Source: Candidatus Poribacteria bacterium (GTDB lineage Bacteria; Poribacteria; WGA-4E; WGA-3G). From it: DNA of 49,406 nt. Location: the NCBI GenBank assembly GCA_022827885.1, contig JAJEIP010000097.1, positions 1 to 49,406 of the forward strand, written 5' to 3'. The first letter of the stretch is position 1. Each line of letters begins with the position of its first letter. Below the pieces are notes generated by a model that was given only the letters and a program-made list of their open reading frames with translations, was not told the DNA's origin and did not search any database. A program made the translations under genes and the position numbers. This document shows, piece after piece, positions 16,332-24,729 of this stretch.

Positions 16332-17381
16332 GTGAAAAATTTTAGCATTTTTAGTAAATACTTTTTTTTAGCGTTCGGACTGCTTTTAATCTGTGGTTGT
16401 GAGGCGATTCAAGATGTTGTTCTCACTAAACCCGCAAGCGAAATAGATGCTGAGTCCCTTCGCGTAACAATGGTGTATCCAAGCGATTGCGTTGGCGATT
16501 CGGCTTACTGTGACAGTTTCCATATCGGTGTAAGGGCTGCTGAAGCAGTGCTCGGGATTAACCTCACTGAAGTTAGTGGCGTGGAAGGCGATGCGACGGC
16601 GTCAGAAATGTTGTTAAGAGAAGCTGCACAAAATTCGGACCTCGTTTTAACAGCGGGCTATCAAATGGGAGAACCTCTGGCGATGATAGCACCTGAATTT
16701 CCTGATGTCCAATTTGCAATCTTTGATGTTGTCCTTGATATTCCAAATGTGGCTTCCGTGAACTACAAATCCAACGAAGGGTCATTTCTGGTTGGCACAA
16801 TTGCGGCTTTAAAATCAGAGAGCGGTAAAATCGGTTATATTGGTGGCGTGGATGTTCCGTTGTTACGTGAGTTTGAAGGGGGTTACGTCGCCGGAATTCA
16901 AGCGATCAATCCAGATGCAACAATCTCCGTAGCATACATCAGTGAGGATGTAACCGGTTTCGGTCAACCTGAAAAAGCAAAAGAACTGGCGTTGGCGCAA
17001 TATGAAAGCGGTATTGATGTCATTTACGTCGCCGCGGGTGGGTCGGGTCAGGGTGTGCTTGAAGCCGCCCAAGAACAACAAAAATTTATTATTTGGGTTG
17101 ACGCCAACGGTAACCATCTTGCCCCAGGCATTGTTTTAACGAGTATGACAAAAGAGATTTCAATTTCTGTGGAGCGCATTATCCGAGAAACCGCTGAGAG
17201 CAATTTTATGGCAGGTATCCGATACTTCGGACTCAAGGATGGTGGTGTGAGTTATGCCGTCGATGAACACAACCAATCCTTGCTTTCGGACGACATGATA
17301 GCGACCGTTGAATCATTGAAAGCAAAGATCATTGCTGGCGAGATCGTTGTTCCCGATACAGTTTCGCTTCCGCGCGAATAG
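16332..17381 (+). CDS. BMP-family (PnrA-like) substrate-binding lipoprotein
   Basis: About 349-aa periplasmic binding lipoprotein of the basic-membrane-protein family, which usually delivers nucleosides to an ABC transporter. A signal segment with lipobox-like LLICGC is followed by the BMP fold: VTMVYPSD, GDATASEMLLREAAQNSDLVLTAGYQ, FAIFDVVLD and YKSNEGSFLVGTIAALKS (the hallmark), then GKIGYIGG and VIYVAAGGSGQGVLEAA. No permease or ATPase gene is adjacent. The start is unsure: GTG 16332, or TTG 16329 one codon earlier, lies only about 20 bp from the end of the TnpB element. No good ribosome site is visible there, so the insertion may have removed its natural promoter and leader. Confidence 0.85.
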   Translation: MKNFSIFSKYFFLAFGLLLICGCEAIQDVVLTKPASEIDAESLRVTMVYPSDCVGDSAYCDSFHIGVRAAEAVLGINLTEVSGVEGDATASEMLLREAAQNSDLVLTAGYQMGEPLAMIAPEFPDVQFAIFDVVLDIPNVASVNYKSNEGSFLVGTIAALKSESGKIGYIGGVDVPLLREFEGGYVAGIQAINPDATISVAYISEDVTGFGQPEKAKELALAQYESGIDVIYVAAGGSGQGVLEAAQEQQKFIIWVDANGNHLAPGIVLTSMTKEISISVERIIRETAESNFMAGIRYFGLKDGGVSYAVDEHNQSLLSDDMIATVESLKAKIIAGEIVVPDTVSLPRE

Positions 17382-17510
17382 TATGTGTAATAACATCGTT
17401 GTAGAGCAAGCAGTTTCACTTACCCCGATGGCAACAAACAATCAAATAGTAATGTTTGAGAAAAATAATGTCCGATAAATTGTGGACCTTATTTCAAAAT
17501 GGAGGATTTT

Positions 17511-17885
17511 GTGCTAAATCAATACCCTTACCCAGCGTTTGATGCTCAACAGAGTCTCAAGACTGGTATTTTGCTGATTCTAATTACAATGGGTATCTAT
17601 ATTTTTTTCTGGAAAAGGAAGCAAAAGCGGATATTGAATGCTTGGGTTGGACGCAATGAATTCCGTTTCGGGAAGGGATTTTTACTTACTATAGTTACTT
17701 TGGGTTTTTATTTTTTTTACCAAGAATATAAAATAGGACAGGTCATTAATGAAATTCAGCGTAAAAACAAATTCAGGGTGAAATCGAACCTCCCCGTTGT
17801 CTGTTTTCTGCTTGGACCGATCATCGCGAGGTTTATTCAACAGCGTCATATCAACGAGTTTTACATTAAACGTTCGGAGGCTTAA
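17511..17885 (+). CDS. DUF4234-type membrane protein
   Basis: Small inner-membrane protein of about 124 aa with two copies of the DUF4234 signature: TGILLILITMGIYIFFWKRKQ (split here) and, 45 residues later, GFLLTIVTLGFYFFYQEYKIG. Each is a helix followed by aromatic and basic residues; a third hydrophobic stretch (VVCFLLGPIIARFI) precedes the C-terminus. Function unknown. I choose GTG 17511 since GGAGGA (17501-17506) lies 4-5 nt before it; the ATG at 17499 would itself contain that site and has none upstream. A truncated DUF2752 gene follows immediately, and such small membrane proteins often occur together. Confidence 0.75.
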   Translation: MLNQYPYPAFDAQQSLKTGILLILITMGIYIFFWKRKQKRILNAWVGRNEFRFGKGFLLTIVTLGFYFFYQEYKIGQVINEIQRKNKFRVKSNLPVVCFLLGPIIARFIQQRHINEFYIKRSEA

Positions 17886-17892
17886 TCATACA

Positions 17893-18060
17893 TTGTGCTC
17901 CCGTCTGTTTCTTATTGGATTAAGTATAGTGGGACTTTATACTGAGATAACTGGAATATCGATCAAAGATATCTCATTGATTCCATGTATATTTCATTCG
18001 TTGACGGGTTTGATATGCCCTGGATGTGGAATATCACAGGCGTGCCTTGCTTTATGGTAG
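17893..18060 (+). pseudogene. Truncated DUF2752 membrane protein
   Basis: From a TTG at 17893 the frame gives a hydrophobic helix and then CIFHSLTGLICPGCGISQACLALW, the hallmark CPGCG motif of DUF2752. It then stops at 18058-18060, where family members continue with one or two more helices. The stop lies about 15 bp before a hairpin repeat (18075-18123), so repeat insertion or decay may have removed the end. GGAGG at 17875-17879 is about 13 nt upstream, a poor spacing. Confidence 0.55.
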
Positions 18061-18074
18061 ATTTTAGAATTAAT

Positions 18075-18123
18075 TGGACATCCACACTGGCACAGGCTAA
18101 CAGCCTATGCTACAAAGATGTCC
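18075..18123. repeat. Hairpin repeat with a 25-bp unit found again at the right edge
   Basis: TGGACATC (18075-18082) pairs with GATGTCCA (18116-18123), and an inner AGGCT-AAC-AGCCT hairpin lies at 18094-18106. The 25-bp core at 18090-18114 is repeated without change at 49303-49327. It lies in the 307-bp gap that otherwise holds only the DUF2752 fragment. Confidence 0.7.
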
Positions 18124-18192
18124 ATTTATTTTTAGGATCCACTATAACACACAGAATTTGGACTTACAAATTGTGGGCATAAAAGCGTAGTC

Positions 18193-19134
18193 TTAATGTC
18201 CCCGCAGGATAGTTCCTTTTGCACCGACGATCCACCCGGCATTTTTCTGCAGATGGATATCCTGCAAGTTATGCTGCGCCGGTGTAGGATAGCGATTCCA
18301 GGTGCTGCCGCCGTCTGTTGTATGGAGGATCAATCCGTTTTCACCTACTGCCCATCCGCGTTTTTCGTCCCGGAAGGCGATGTCTCTTAAGGTCTGATTC
18401 ACAGGCGTTCTTTGTCGAACCCAGGTTATTCCACCATCAGTGGTATGGAGAATCAAGCCGTTAGTCCCGACAATCCACCCGTGCGTCACATTTACAAAAT
18501 GGACAGCGAACAAAGGCTGCTCGGCGTTACTTCGCTGTTGAACCCACCGGTTTCCGCCATCTTGGGTATGGAGAATTTCACCCTCTTCGCCGACAATCCA
18601 CCCGTGTGCAGGGTCAACAAAATACACACCCCATAAATGTTTATTTGACAGATCTCTTTGATTTTCCCAACGGCTCCCGCCATTCTCTGTTTTGAGCACT
18701 GTCCCTTTCCCGCCAACTGCCCAGCCATGCGTCGTGTTAGTGAAATGTAGATCCAAGATGCCAGGCGAGGTCTTACCGGTCCCGCGTGCTTGATGTTGCA
18801 AGTTCCACGAGGCACCCCCACTGCCTGTATAATGCACCTGTCCAATGCTGACTGTCCAACCGTTGTTTGGCGTCGCGAAATTAACCTGCGTCAGCGTGGC
18901 GTGTGAAATGGAAGTCGTCTTCCAAGAAATTCCACCGTCAACCGTAGAGAGTACTGTTCCACCAGCGCCGACCGCCCATCCGTGTTTCGTATCTATAAAA
19001 TGGATGCCGTAAAGATGTTCACCCGTCCCACTTTCAAGTTGTCGCCATTCAAATTGTACTGTATCTTGGGAGCAACCGAAGCACACAAGCGTTCCACATA
19101 AAACCGTGAGCGCGATGTAGTTTCTATTTTGCAT
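18193..19134 (-). CDS. YCF48/BNR-type beta-propeller lipoprotein
   Basis: About 313-aa exported propeller made of seven repeats of roughly 43 residues with the signature HGWAVG-x-G-x-(I/V)L-x-T-x-DGG-x-x-W (for example HGWIVGEEGEILHTQDGG). This is the YCF48 / BNR-Asp-box pattern. A short signal ending in a lipobox-like CFGC precedes it, so it is probably anchored on the periplasmic side. YCF48 in cyanobacteria helps assemble photosystem II; here the role is unknown, probably binding to proteins or sugars. ATG 19134 is preferred over 19167 because it opens directly into the signal peptide. The last repeat is incomplete but closes the propeller. It is divergent from the sugar kinase gene. Confidence 0.85.
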   Translation of the reverse strand: MQNRNYIALTVLCGTLVCFGCSQDTVQFEWRQLESGTGEHLYGIHFIDTKHGWAVGAGGTVLSTVDGGISWKTTSISHATLTQVNFATPNNGWTVSIGQVHYTGSGGASWNLQHQARGTGKTSPGILDLHFTNTTHGWAVGGKGTVLKTENGGSRWENQRDLSNKHLWGVYFVDPAHGWIVGEEGEILHTQDGGNRWVQQRSNAEQPLFAVHFVNVTHGWIVGTNGLILHTTDGGITWVRQRTPVNQTLRDIAFRDEKRGWAVGENGLILHTTDGGSTWNRYPTPAQHNLQDIHLQKNAGWIVGAKGTILRGH

Positions 19135-19171
19135 TTTGAGGCCCCTACTATAAAAATTTATTTGCAACCAT

Positions 19172-19200
19172 TTGCTAAATCGTGTAAACTACATTATAGA
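19172..19200 (+). promoter_or_regulatory. Candidate promoter of the kinase-murQ operon
   Basis: TTGCTA (19172-19177) and TATAGA (19195-19200) are spaced by 17 bp, about 50 bp before the kinase ATG in the divergent intergenic region. It is recognised by consensus similarity only. Confidence 0.4.
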
Positions 19201-19251
19201 GGATGCAAGCCGAATTGTCAAGTTCTTACAGGGATGTTATTCCAAAGTATC

Positions 19252-20157
19252 ATGTACATCATCGGAATTGATGGCGGTGGAACGAAAACGATAGGTATTC
19301 TGGCAACAGAAACGGGGCACCCCCTTGCAGAAGTGGAATCGGGACCCGCAAATTACCACGTCGTTGGTGAGGCAGAGACACAGGCGGTTTTGGAAAATAT
19401 CATTGCGGTGCTCCACGAAAAAGCAGGCGTTCCATTAGGGAGTCCTGTTCGGTGCTGTTTGGGTATGGCGGGTTTGGGACGCGCCGCAGACCGAGAAGTG
19501 ATTGGACGGATCTGCGACGAACTCGGTATCTGCCAAAATCGGATATTAACCCACGACGCACACATCGCTCTCGTGGGTGGCACGGAGAAACAGGAAGGTG
19601 TCATCGTCATCTCTGGAACGGGTGCGATTGCCTACGGCATCAATACCCATGGGAGAGAAGCCCGCGCGAGTGGATGGGGATACCTCCTTGGAGATGAAGG
19701 GAGTGGTTACGCCATTGCGATAAAGGGACTCCAAGCCGTCGCTCGTGCTGCTGACGGCAGAGGCGATCCAACCGACTTGACAGACCGAATCCTCAATAGA
19801 CTTGAACTCAACGAACCGAGCGAACTGATTCGTTGGACGCACGCCGCGAGTCGAGATGCGATTGCCCAATTAGCAGCGGTGGTATTTGAGACTGTCCGCA
19901 TAACGGATACAGTGGCTGCAGACATCATTGACGAAGCGGCTGATGAACTCGTTCGTGCCGCAGTCAGTGTAATTGAACAGTTAGAATTCACAGAGCCGTT
20001 TGATATTGTTCTCAGTGGTGGGAATCTTATCCATCAAACGATATTCGCAGACAAACTCCGACACCGGTTTGCGAAGGTTCAGCCAACGGCATCGGTGCAA
20101 CTCCCGAAACATGAGCCTGCGTATGGTGCTGTATTGTTAGCACAAGCAAGTTTGTAG
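19252..20157 (+). CDS. BadF/BadG-type amino-sugar kinase (NagK/MurK-like)
   Basis: 301-aa ASKHA-fold kinase. The phosphate-1 motif IGIDGGGTKT (residues 4-13) is followed by HDAHIALVGGT, GVIVISGTGAIAYGI (phosphate-2) and GYLLGDEGSGY, all standard for the BadF/BcrA and N-acetylglucosamine kinase family. The neighbour murQ makes a MurNAc/GlcNAc kinase (MurK-like) the best guess: it would make MurNAc-6-phosphate for MurQ. An in-frame start at 19129 would run through the promoter region and the divergent gene, so I use ATG 19252, where the protein begins MYIIGIDGGG as relatives do; no clear ribosome site is seen. It ends 28 bp before murQ. Confidence 0.85.
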   Translation: MYIIGIDGGGTKTIGILATETGHPLAEVESGPANYHVVGEAETQAVLENIIAVLHEKAGVPLGSPVRCCLGMAGLGRAADREVIGRICDELGICQNRILTHDAHIALVGGTEKQEGVIVISGTGAIAYGINTHGREARASGWGYLLGDEGSGYAIAIKGLQAVARAADGRGDPTDLTDRILNRLELNEPSELIRWTHAASRDAIAQLAAVVFETVRITDTVAADIIDEAADELVRAAVSVIEQLEFTEPFDIVLSGGNLIHQTIFADKLRHRFAKVQPTASVQLPKHEPAYGAVLLAQASL

Positions 20158-20185
20158 TCGAAAATAACCATCAGCAAAGGGATGC

Positions 20186-21070
20186 ATGGAGTCCACAACG
20201 GAACAACAAAACCTGAATTCTGTTGACATTGATCTGAAGTCAACATCAGAAATCGTCCGGATTTTTCACGAAGAAGACCGGAAAGCGATGGAGGCAGTAG
20301 AAGCCGAGTCCGAAGCGATTGCAGATGCCATTGAATTATGCGTTGCTGCATTCCGCAGTGGCGGCAGACTCTTTTATGTCGGTGCTGGCACGAGCGGTAG
20401 ACTCGGGGTGTTGGATGCGTCTGAATGTCCACCGACCTTTAGCACGTCCCCGGAAATGGTCCAAGGGATAATTGCCGGTGGGGACATCGCCTTACGTCGT
20501 TCGGTGGAAGGAGAAGAGGATAAACCCGACAGTGGCATGCGCGCTGTCCGAGAGCGACATCTTACATCGCAAGATGTGCTCGTCGGAATCGCAAGCAGCG
20601 GGCGGACCCCTTACGTGATAGGTGCTTTGAAAGAGGCGCATACTATTGGTGCGACAACAATATTTCTCTGCTGTGTTCCACCGCCTGAGCAATTGAAAAG
20701 ATGGGTGACGCATTTCATCACACCAATTGTCGGTCCAGAAATCATTGCAGGCTCGACCCGATTGAAAGCAGGGACAGCCACGAAACTGGTTCTGAACATG
20801 CTAACGACTGTTTCTATGATCAAACTGGGTAAGGTCTACAACAACCTGATGATAGACGTCCACGCCTCTAACACGAAATTGGTCGCGCGGAGCGTCCGAA
20901 TTGTCCAAGCTATCACTGGGGTAGATGCCGCGGTGGCTGAGGCAACATTAGCACGAGCGGACGGTTGCGCCAAACTCGCTATCGTAATGCTCGCAAAAGG
21001 GCTGAATCCAACGGACGCGAACACACTCTTAGAAAAACATGGAGGATTTCTAAGGCAGATTCTTGATTAA
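20186..21070 (+). CDS. murQ: N-acetylmuramic acid 6-phosphate etherase MurQ
   Basis: 294-aa cytosolic lyase that removes D-lactate from MurNAc-6-P to give GlcNAc-6-P in peptidoglycan recycling. The SIS domain is plain: GGRLFYVGAGTSGRLGVLDASECPPTF, with Glu80 at the place of the catalytic Glu83 of E. coli MurQ. It is followed by GIIAGG, VGIASSGRTPYV, the GSTRLKAGTATKLVLNML signature, and VYNNLMIDVHASNTKL. Length and order match the family well. It follows the kinase with a 28-bp gap; the pair makes a two-step route from MurNAc. No PTS MurP gene is seen, which fits kinase-dependent rather than PTS-dependent MurNAc use. Confidence 0.93.
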   Translation: MESTTEQQNLNSVDIDLKSTSEIVRIFHEEDRKAMEAVEAESEAIADAIELCVAAFRSGGRLFYVGAGTSGRLGVLDASECPPTFSTSPEMVQGIIAGGDIALRRSVEGEEDKPDSGMRAVRERHLTSQDVLVGIASSGRTPYVIGALKEAHTIGATTIFLCCVPPPEQLKRWVTHFITPIVGPEIIAGSTRLKAGTATKLVLNMLTTVSMIKLGKVYNNLMIDVHASNTKLVARSVRIVQAITGVDAAVAEATLARADGCAKLAIVMLAKGLNPTDANTLLEKHGGFLRQILD

Positions 21071-21199
21071 AAAAATTTTTAACGACTGGGTTTCTGCTCT
21101 AATTTCCCCGTTTCTCATTGAGGGCAAGATCGGGTTTTCGGTATGAACAAAGAACATCGGGAAAGATTAGGAGCACCCACAAAAGATCAGGAGGAACCG

Positions 21200-22150
21200 A
21201 TGGGTACGAAAGTTGGGCTTGCCAAAACCGGCAGGCGGCGTTCTAACGTTTTTGAAGCGTTGGACAATATACGCGAGGCGCTCACACCGAAAGTTCGTGA
21301 GCAGGTGCTGTTAAAACCGAATTTCCTCTCCAGCACGAATCAACTCGCCTCCTCGCACGTCGACGCGATGCGCGGTGCGATTGATTTTCTGCTGAGCACA
21401 CCACATCCACCAAAAGAGATAATTGTCGCTGAGGGCGCGAATGAAGCCTTCTCCGGCGAGGCATTCCAAGTTTTCGGGTATGAAGCACTTCAAGCCGAAT
21501 ACGATCTCCCAATCCGGCTCGTGGATTTGCATCAGGAAACTGAATGGGTAGAAACCACGGTCTTTCTTGCTGAACGTAATGAAGATACCGTGAGAATGCC
21601 GAAGATCGTCATAGATTGCCCCTGCACTCTCTCTGTTGCCATCGCTAAGACACATGATGCGGGTGTTGTAACGCTTGCTATGAAGAATATGATTATGGGT
21701 ACCTTGCATAAGGAAGATCGGATTAAAATGCACGGCTACCATAGTCATGCAGACCGAGTGCTCCCGCGCGAAGCACAGACGTTGAATATCAACCTACTTC
21801 GCCTCTCACGTCACCTTAAGCCCGACATCGCTATTGTTGATGGCACGGTTGGGTTACAAGGCAACGGACCGGGTGGGACCGATTCCGTGCCTCTCGGTAT
21901 CGCAGTGGCGAGCGGCGATGTATTCGCAGCGGACGCAGCTACAACCAAAGCGATGGGATTTGAGCCGTTGGAGATTGGGCTGTTCCACTATGCCAATGCG
22001 TTAGGATACGGCACCGCAGATCTTGACAAAATTGACATTACCGGACCCGCTATAGAAACAGTTGCCACAGCGTTTAAACCGCATGAAACCGCTGAACTCC
22101 AGTTCCAATGGCAGGAAGCGAGTCCTGCAGAATATCTGGCAGCAGATTAA
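21200..22150 (+). CDS. DUF362 domain protein
   Basis: 316-aa protein of the DUF362 family (VLLKPNFLSSTNQLASSHVDAMRGAIDFLL, VAIAKTHDAGVVTLAMKNMIMG, ...PDIAIVDGTVGLQGNGPGGTDSVPLGIAVASGDVFAADA). Related proteins are often iron-sulfur associated, but here no ferredoxin-type Cys cluster is visible, so this is the stand-alone domain. The role is unknown. Start ATG 21200 is chosen for CAGGAGGAACCG just before it; the upstream in-frame ATG at 21143 adds 19 charged residues and lacks a site. It follows murQ after about 130 bp. Confidence 0.85.
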   Translation: MGTKVGLAKTGRRRSNVFEALDNIREALTPKVREQVLLKPNFLSSTNQLASSHVDAMRGAIDFLLSTPHPPKEIIVAEGANEAFSGEAFQVFGYEALQAEYDLPIRLVDLHQETEWVETTVFLAERNEDTVRMPKIVIDCPCTLSVAIAKTHDAGVVTLAMKNMIMGTLHKEDRIKMHGYHSHADRVLPREAQTLNINLLRLSRHLKPDIAIVDGTVGLQGNGPGGTDSVPLGIAVASGDVFAADAATTKAMGFEPLEIGLFHYANALGYGTADLDKIDITGPAIETVATAFKPHETAELQFQWQEASPAEYLAAD

Positions 22151-22187
22151 CCCGTAGCATAATTTGTATGAAGTTTCAGAAAATAAA

Positions 22188-22273
22188 TCGGTAATAGACG
22201 GGCAATGAATTGCCCTACTACGAACGGGCCTGCTTGTAGTCGTGCGATTTATCACACGTCCAATAATTACCGA
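22188..22273. repeat. 86-bp palindromic intergenic element with nested hairpins
   Basis: TCGGTAAT (22188-22195) pairs with ATTACCGA (22266-22273), and an inner stem GGGCAAT-GA-ATTGCCC lies at 22200-22215. The inner core with GTTCGTA...GCAATTCATTGC (read on the - strand) is found again near 47610-47636. It looks like a small dispersed palindromic element. Confidence 0.65.
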
Positions 22274-22318
22274 ATTAATAAATTAATCTTCATTTAGATT
22301 GTGCCCTAAAGGAGAATT

Positions 22319-23206
22319 ATGAAGCGTTTCTGTAATATCTTTATTCTATTTTCGATACTCCTCACGACCCCGGCGTGGGCATGGTGGGGAGGCGGACACG
22401 ATATCCTCACACAAGCATCTGTCAAAGCGCTTCCCGAAGAGATGCCTGATTTTTTCCGAACCGCCGAAAAAATGGTTGCTCACTGCGTCTATGACCCCGA
22501 CATATCCAAAGAGCGTAGCACCCCGCATGCGCGACAGGCTGAATATGGTGAACACTATATTGATGTGGAATTGCTGAAAGATCATCCGATTCCAGAGGGA
22601 CGCGAGGCACACATTAAGTTATGTGCGGAGTTAGGACTCGCACCGCGAACGGTCGGCACCCTCCCTTATGCGTTGGCAGAATGGACAGAACGGCTCGCTC
22701 TTGCTTTCGCGGAGTACCGGAAGTGGCCCGACAATCCGATGATCCAAAACAAGTGCTTTCTCTATGCCGGATTTCTCGCACACTATGCGCAGGATATGTG
22801 CCAACCGTTGCATCTGACAATCCATTTTAACGGGATTGTTCAGGAAGATGGAACGCGCTTACATGCCGGTATCCATGAAAAAGTCGATTCAGCCATTGAG
22901 ATGTTGAAACTGGATCCGACAGCACTCGCGAAAGCACAAGAGATTGAAGCCGTTGGCGACTTAATGCCAGCAATCGTAAAGCAGGTTCAAGCAGGGTTCA
23001 GTTTAGTAGGCAGCGTTTACGAACTTGCGGGTGACTGGCAAAATCTGAAAGACCCGACCCCCGCATTGGTTGATTTCACAAATGATCGAGCGCGTGAATC
23101 AGTGCGTTGGACGGCTTCACTCTATTTGACTGCATGGCAACTCTCTGAAAACATCAAACTGCCTGGTTGGCTCGACCGGGCACAAAACGATACGGATAAC
23201 CCATAA
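22319..23206 (+). CDS. S1/P1 nuclease / phospholipase C-fold zinc protein
   Basis: 295-aa secreted protein. After a signal peptide (...TTPAWA) the mature chain begins with WWGGGHDI, giving the N-terminal Trp and first His ligands typical of this fold. Two HxxxD pairs follow (HYAQD with DMCQPLH, and HEKVD in LHAGIHEKVD), together with GEHYID and an Asp in YDPDI. This ligand set matches trinuclear-zinc nuclease P1 and bacterial phospholipase C. So it is probably a periplasmic phosphoesterase of that fold; whether it acts on nucleic acids or lipids cannot be decided. ATG 22319 follows AAAGGAGAATT. SBP56 follows after 29 bp, likely in one transcript. Confidence 0.8.
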   Translation: MKRFCNIFILFSILLTTPAWAWWGGGHDILTQASVKALPEEMPDFFRTAEKMVAHCVYDPDISKERSTPHARQAEYGEHYIDVELLKDHPIPEGREAHIKLCAELGLAPRTVGTLPYALAEWTERLALAFAEYRKWPDNPMIQNKCFLYAGFLAHYAQDMCQPLHLTIHFNGIVQEDGTRLHAGIHEKVDSAIEMLKLDPTALAKAQEIEAVGDLMPAIVKQVQAGFSLVGSVYELAGDWQNLKDPTPALVDFTNDRARESVRWTASLYLTAWQLSENIKLPGWLDRAQNDTDNP

Positions 23207-23235
23207 TCAACAACCCTTAAAAAGGAGAAACAACT

Positions 23236-24624
23236 TTGTTACAACAGTGGAGACCCGATCCGACCTTTTATCCGTCCCCAAAGATGGCGATTGAGGCACC
23301 AATTGAAGATGTCGCCTATGTCGCTGCACCGAGAGATGACGGCAACCCCGACGCTATGTGTGTGGTTGACCTCAACAAAGCGTCTGACACCTACGGCCAG
23401 ATGGTCCATAGGCTGGAGCTCGGTGTTCGTGATGAAATCCACCACTTCGGTTGGAATGCTTGTAGTGCAGCACTCTGTCCCTACGCACCACACCCGTATG
23501 TAGAACGGCGTTATCTCGTTGTGCCAGCACTGCGCGGTTCTCATATCTATATCCTTGATGTCAAGGAGAACCCAAAGGCACCGAAACTCATTAAAACGTT
23601 GGATGCCAGTGAAGTTGAGTCGCGTTCGGGATATACCCGTCCGCATACAGTCCATTGTGGTCCCGAAGGCATTTATGTCAGTGCTTTGGCTTCAGCAGGT
23701 TCTGAAGAAGGTCCCGGGGGCATTTTCCTCATGGATCACTACAACTTCAATATTCTGGGGCAGTGGGAAGTAGAACGCGGTTCTCAATCCCTCTCTTATG
23801 ATTTCTGGTGGCACTTGGGTTATGACATCGCTGTTACCAGTGAGTGGGGATATCCTGCAATGATTGAAAATGGCGTGAGCCTTGAAGATTTAGGTGAACG
23901 CAAGTTCGGACATAAGATCCATATCTGGGACATCCGGCATCGGAAAAACATCCAGACCTTGGACTTGGGCGACGATTATCAGATGATCTTGGAATTACGT
24001 CCCGCACACGATCCGACCAAAGCGTATGGGTTCGTCAATGCCGTGCTTAATATGAACGATCTGTCGAGTTCCATTTGGACGTGGTACAAAGATGGAGACA
24101 ATTGGGATATCCAAAAGATTATTGATATTCCGGCACAGGTGCCTGAAAATCCAGATGACTTGCCACCTGCTTTGAAAGATATTGGGATGATACCTCCGCT
24201 TGTCACTGACCACATCCTCTCACTGGATGACCAGTTCCTGTATGTCTCTTGCTGGGGGACCGGAGAGATGTTGCAATACGACGTATCCGATCCTTTTAAT
24301 CCGAAGCATACGGGTACGCTCGAAATCGGCGGGATTACAAAATCGCATCCACACCCGGCTGCTGGACCTGTGAGTGGCGGTCCACAGATGGTTGAATTGA
24401 GCCGCGATGGCAAACGCCTCTATTTCACGAATTCTCTCTACGTCGCCTGGGACAATCAGTTCTACCCAGATGGCGCAAACGGATGGATGGTGAAGGCGGA
24501 TGTGAATCCGGACGGCGGACTGGCATTAGATCCCGATTTCTTCGTAGACTTCGGCGAAAGTCGTGCCCATCAGATCCGATTGCAAGGCGGCGATAGCTCC
24601 TCTGATACTTTTTGTTATTCCTAA
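23236..24624 (+). CDS. Selenium-binding protein SBP56 / methanethiol oxidase family
   Basis: 462-aa member of the SBP56 family, whose human form oxidises methanethiol to formaldehyde, hydrogen peroxide and H2S using copper. Family motifs are well kept: HHFGWNACSAAL, GYTRPHTVHCGPEGIYVSAL, FLMDHYNFNILGQWE, DFWWHLGYDIAVTSEWG, LYVSCWGTGEMLQYDVSDP, KSHPHPA and the C-terminal RAHQIRLQGGDSSSD. No signal peptide, so cytosolic. The start is TTG 23236 with AAAAAGGAG about 10 nt upstream. It may take part in methylated-sulfur metabolism, but nothing next to it supports this beyond the family assignment. Confidence 0.93.
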   Translation: MLQQWRPDPTFYPSPKMAIEAPIEDVAYVAAPRDDGNPDAMCVVDLNKASDTYGQMVHRLELGVRDEIHHFGWNACSAALCPYAPHPYVERRYLVVPALRGSHIYILDVKENPKAPKLIKTLDASEVESRSGYTRPHTVHCGPEGIYVSALASAGSEEGPGGIFLMDHYNFNILGQWEVERGSQSLSYDFWWHLGYDIAVTSEWGYPAMIENGVSLEDLGERKFGHKIHIWDIRHRKNIQTLDLGDDYQMILELRPAHDPTKAYGFVNAVLNMNDLSSSIWTWYKDGDNWDIQKIIDIPAQVPENPDDLPPALKDIGMIPPLVTDHILSLDDQFLYVSCWGTGEMLQYDVSDPFNPKHTGTLEIGGITKSHPHPAAGPVSGGPQMVELSRDGKRLYFTNSLYVAWDNQFYPDGANGWMVKADVNPDGGLALDPDFFVDFGESRAHQIRLQGGDSSSDTFCYS

Positions 24625-24675
24625 GAATTAATGGCATTTTGAATTTCAGAGTATGCCATTAAATACGCGTCTAAA

Positions 24676-24707
24676 AGAGGGTGCGCAAGTTCTCTTGCGG
24701 CACCCTC
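24676..24707 (+). terminator. Hairpin after the SBP56 gene, possible terminator
   Basis: GAGGGTG-C-GCAAG pairs with CTTGC-GG-CACCCTC, loop TTCT. It lies about 50 bp after the stop. No U-run follows, so it may be an RNA end-stabilising hairpin rather than an intrinsic terminator. Confidence 0.45.
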
Positions 24708-24729
24708 ATATTATGGAAAGATATTTTTT

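Noticed and set aside
16332-17381. Complete nucleoside ABC transporter operon
   Set aside because: Only the binding lipoprotein is present; the following genes are unrelated small membrane proteins.
19129-19251. Longer N-terminus for the sugar kinase
   Set aside because: It would overlap the divergent lipoprotein start and the candidate promoter, and relatives start at the IGIDGGGTKT motif.
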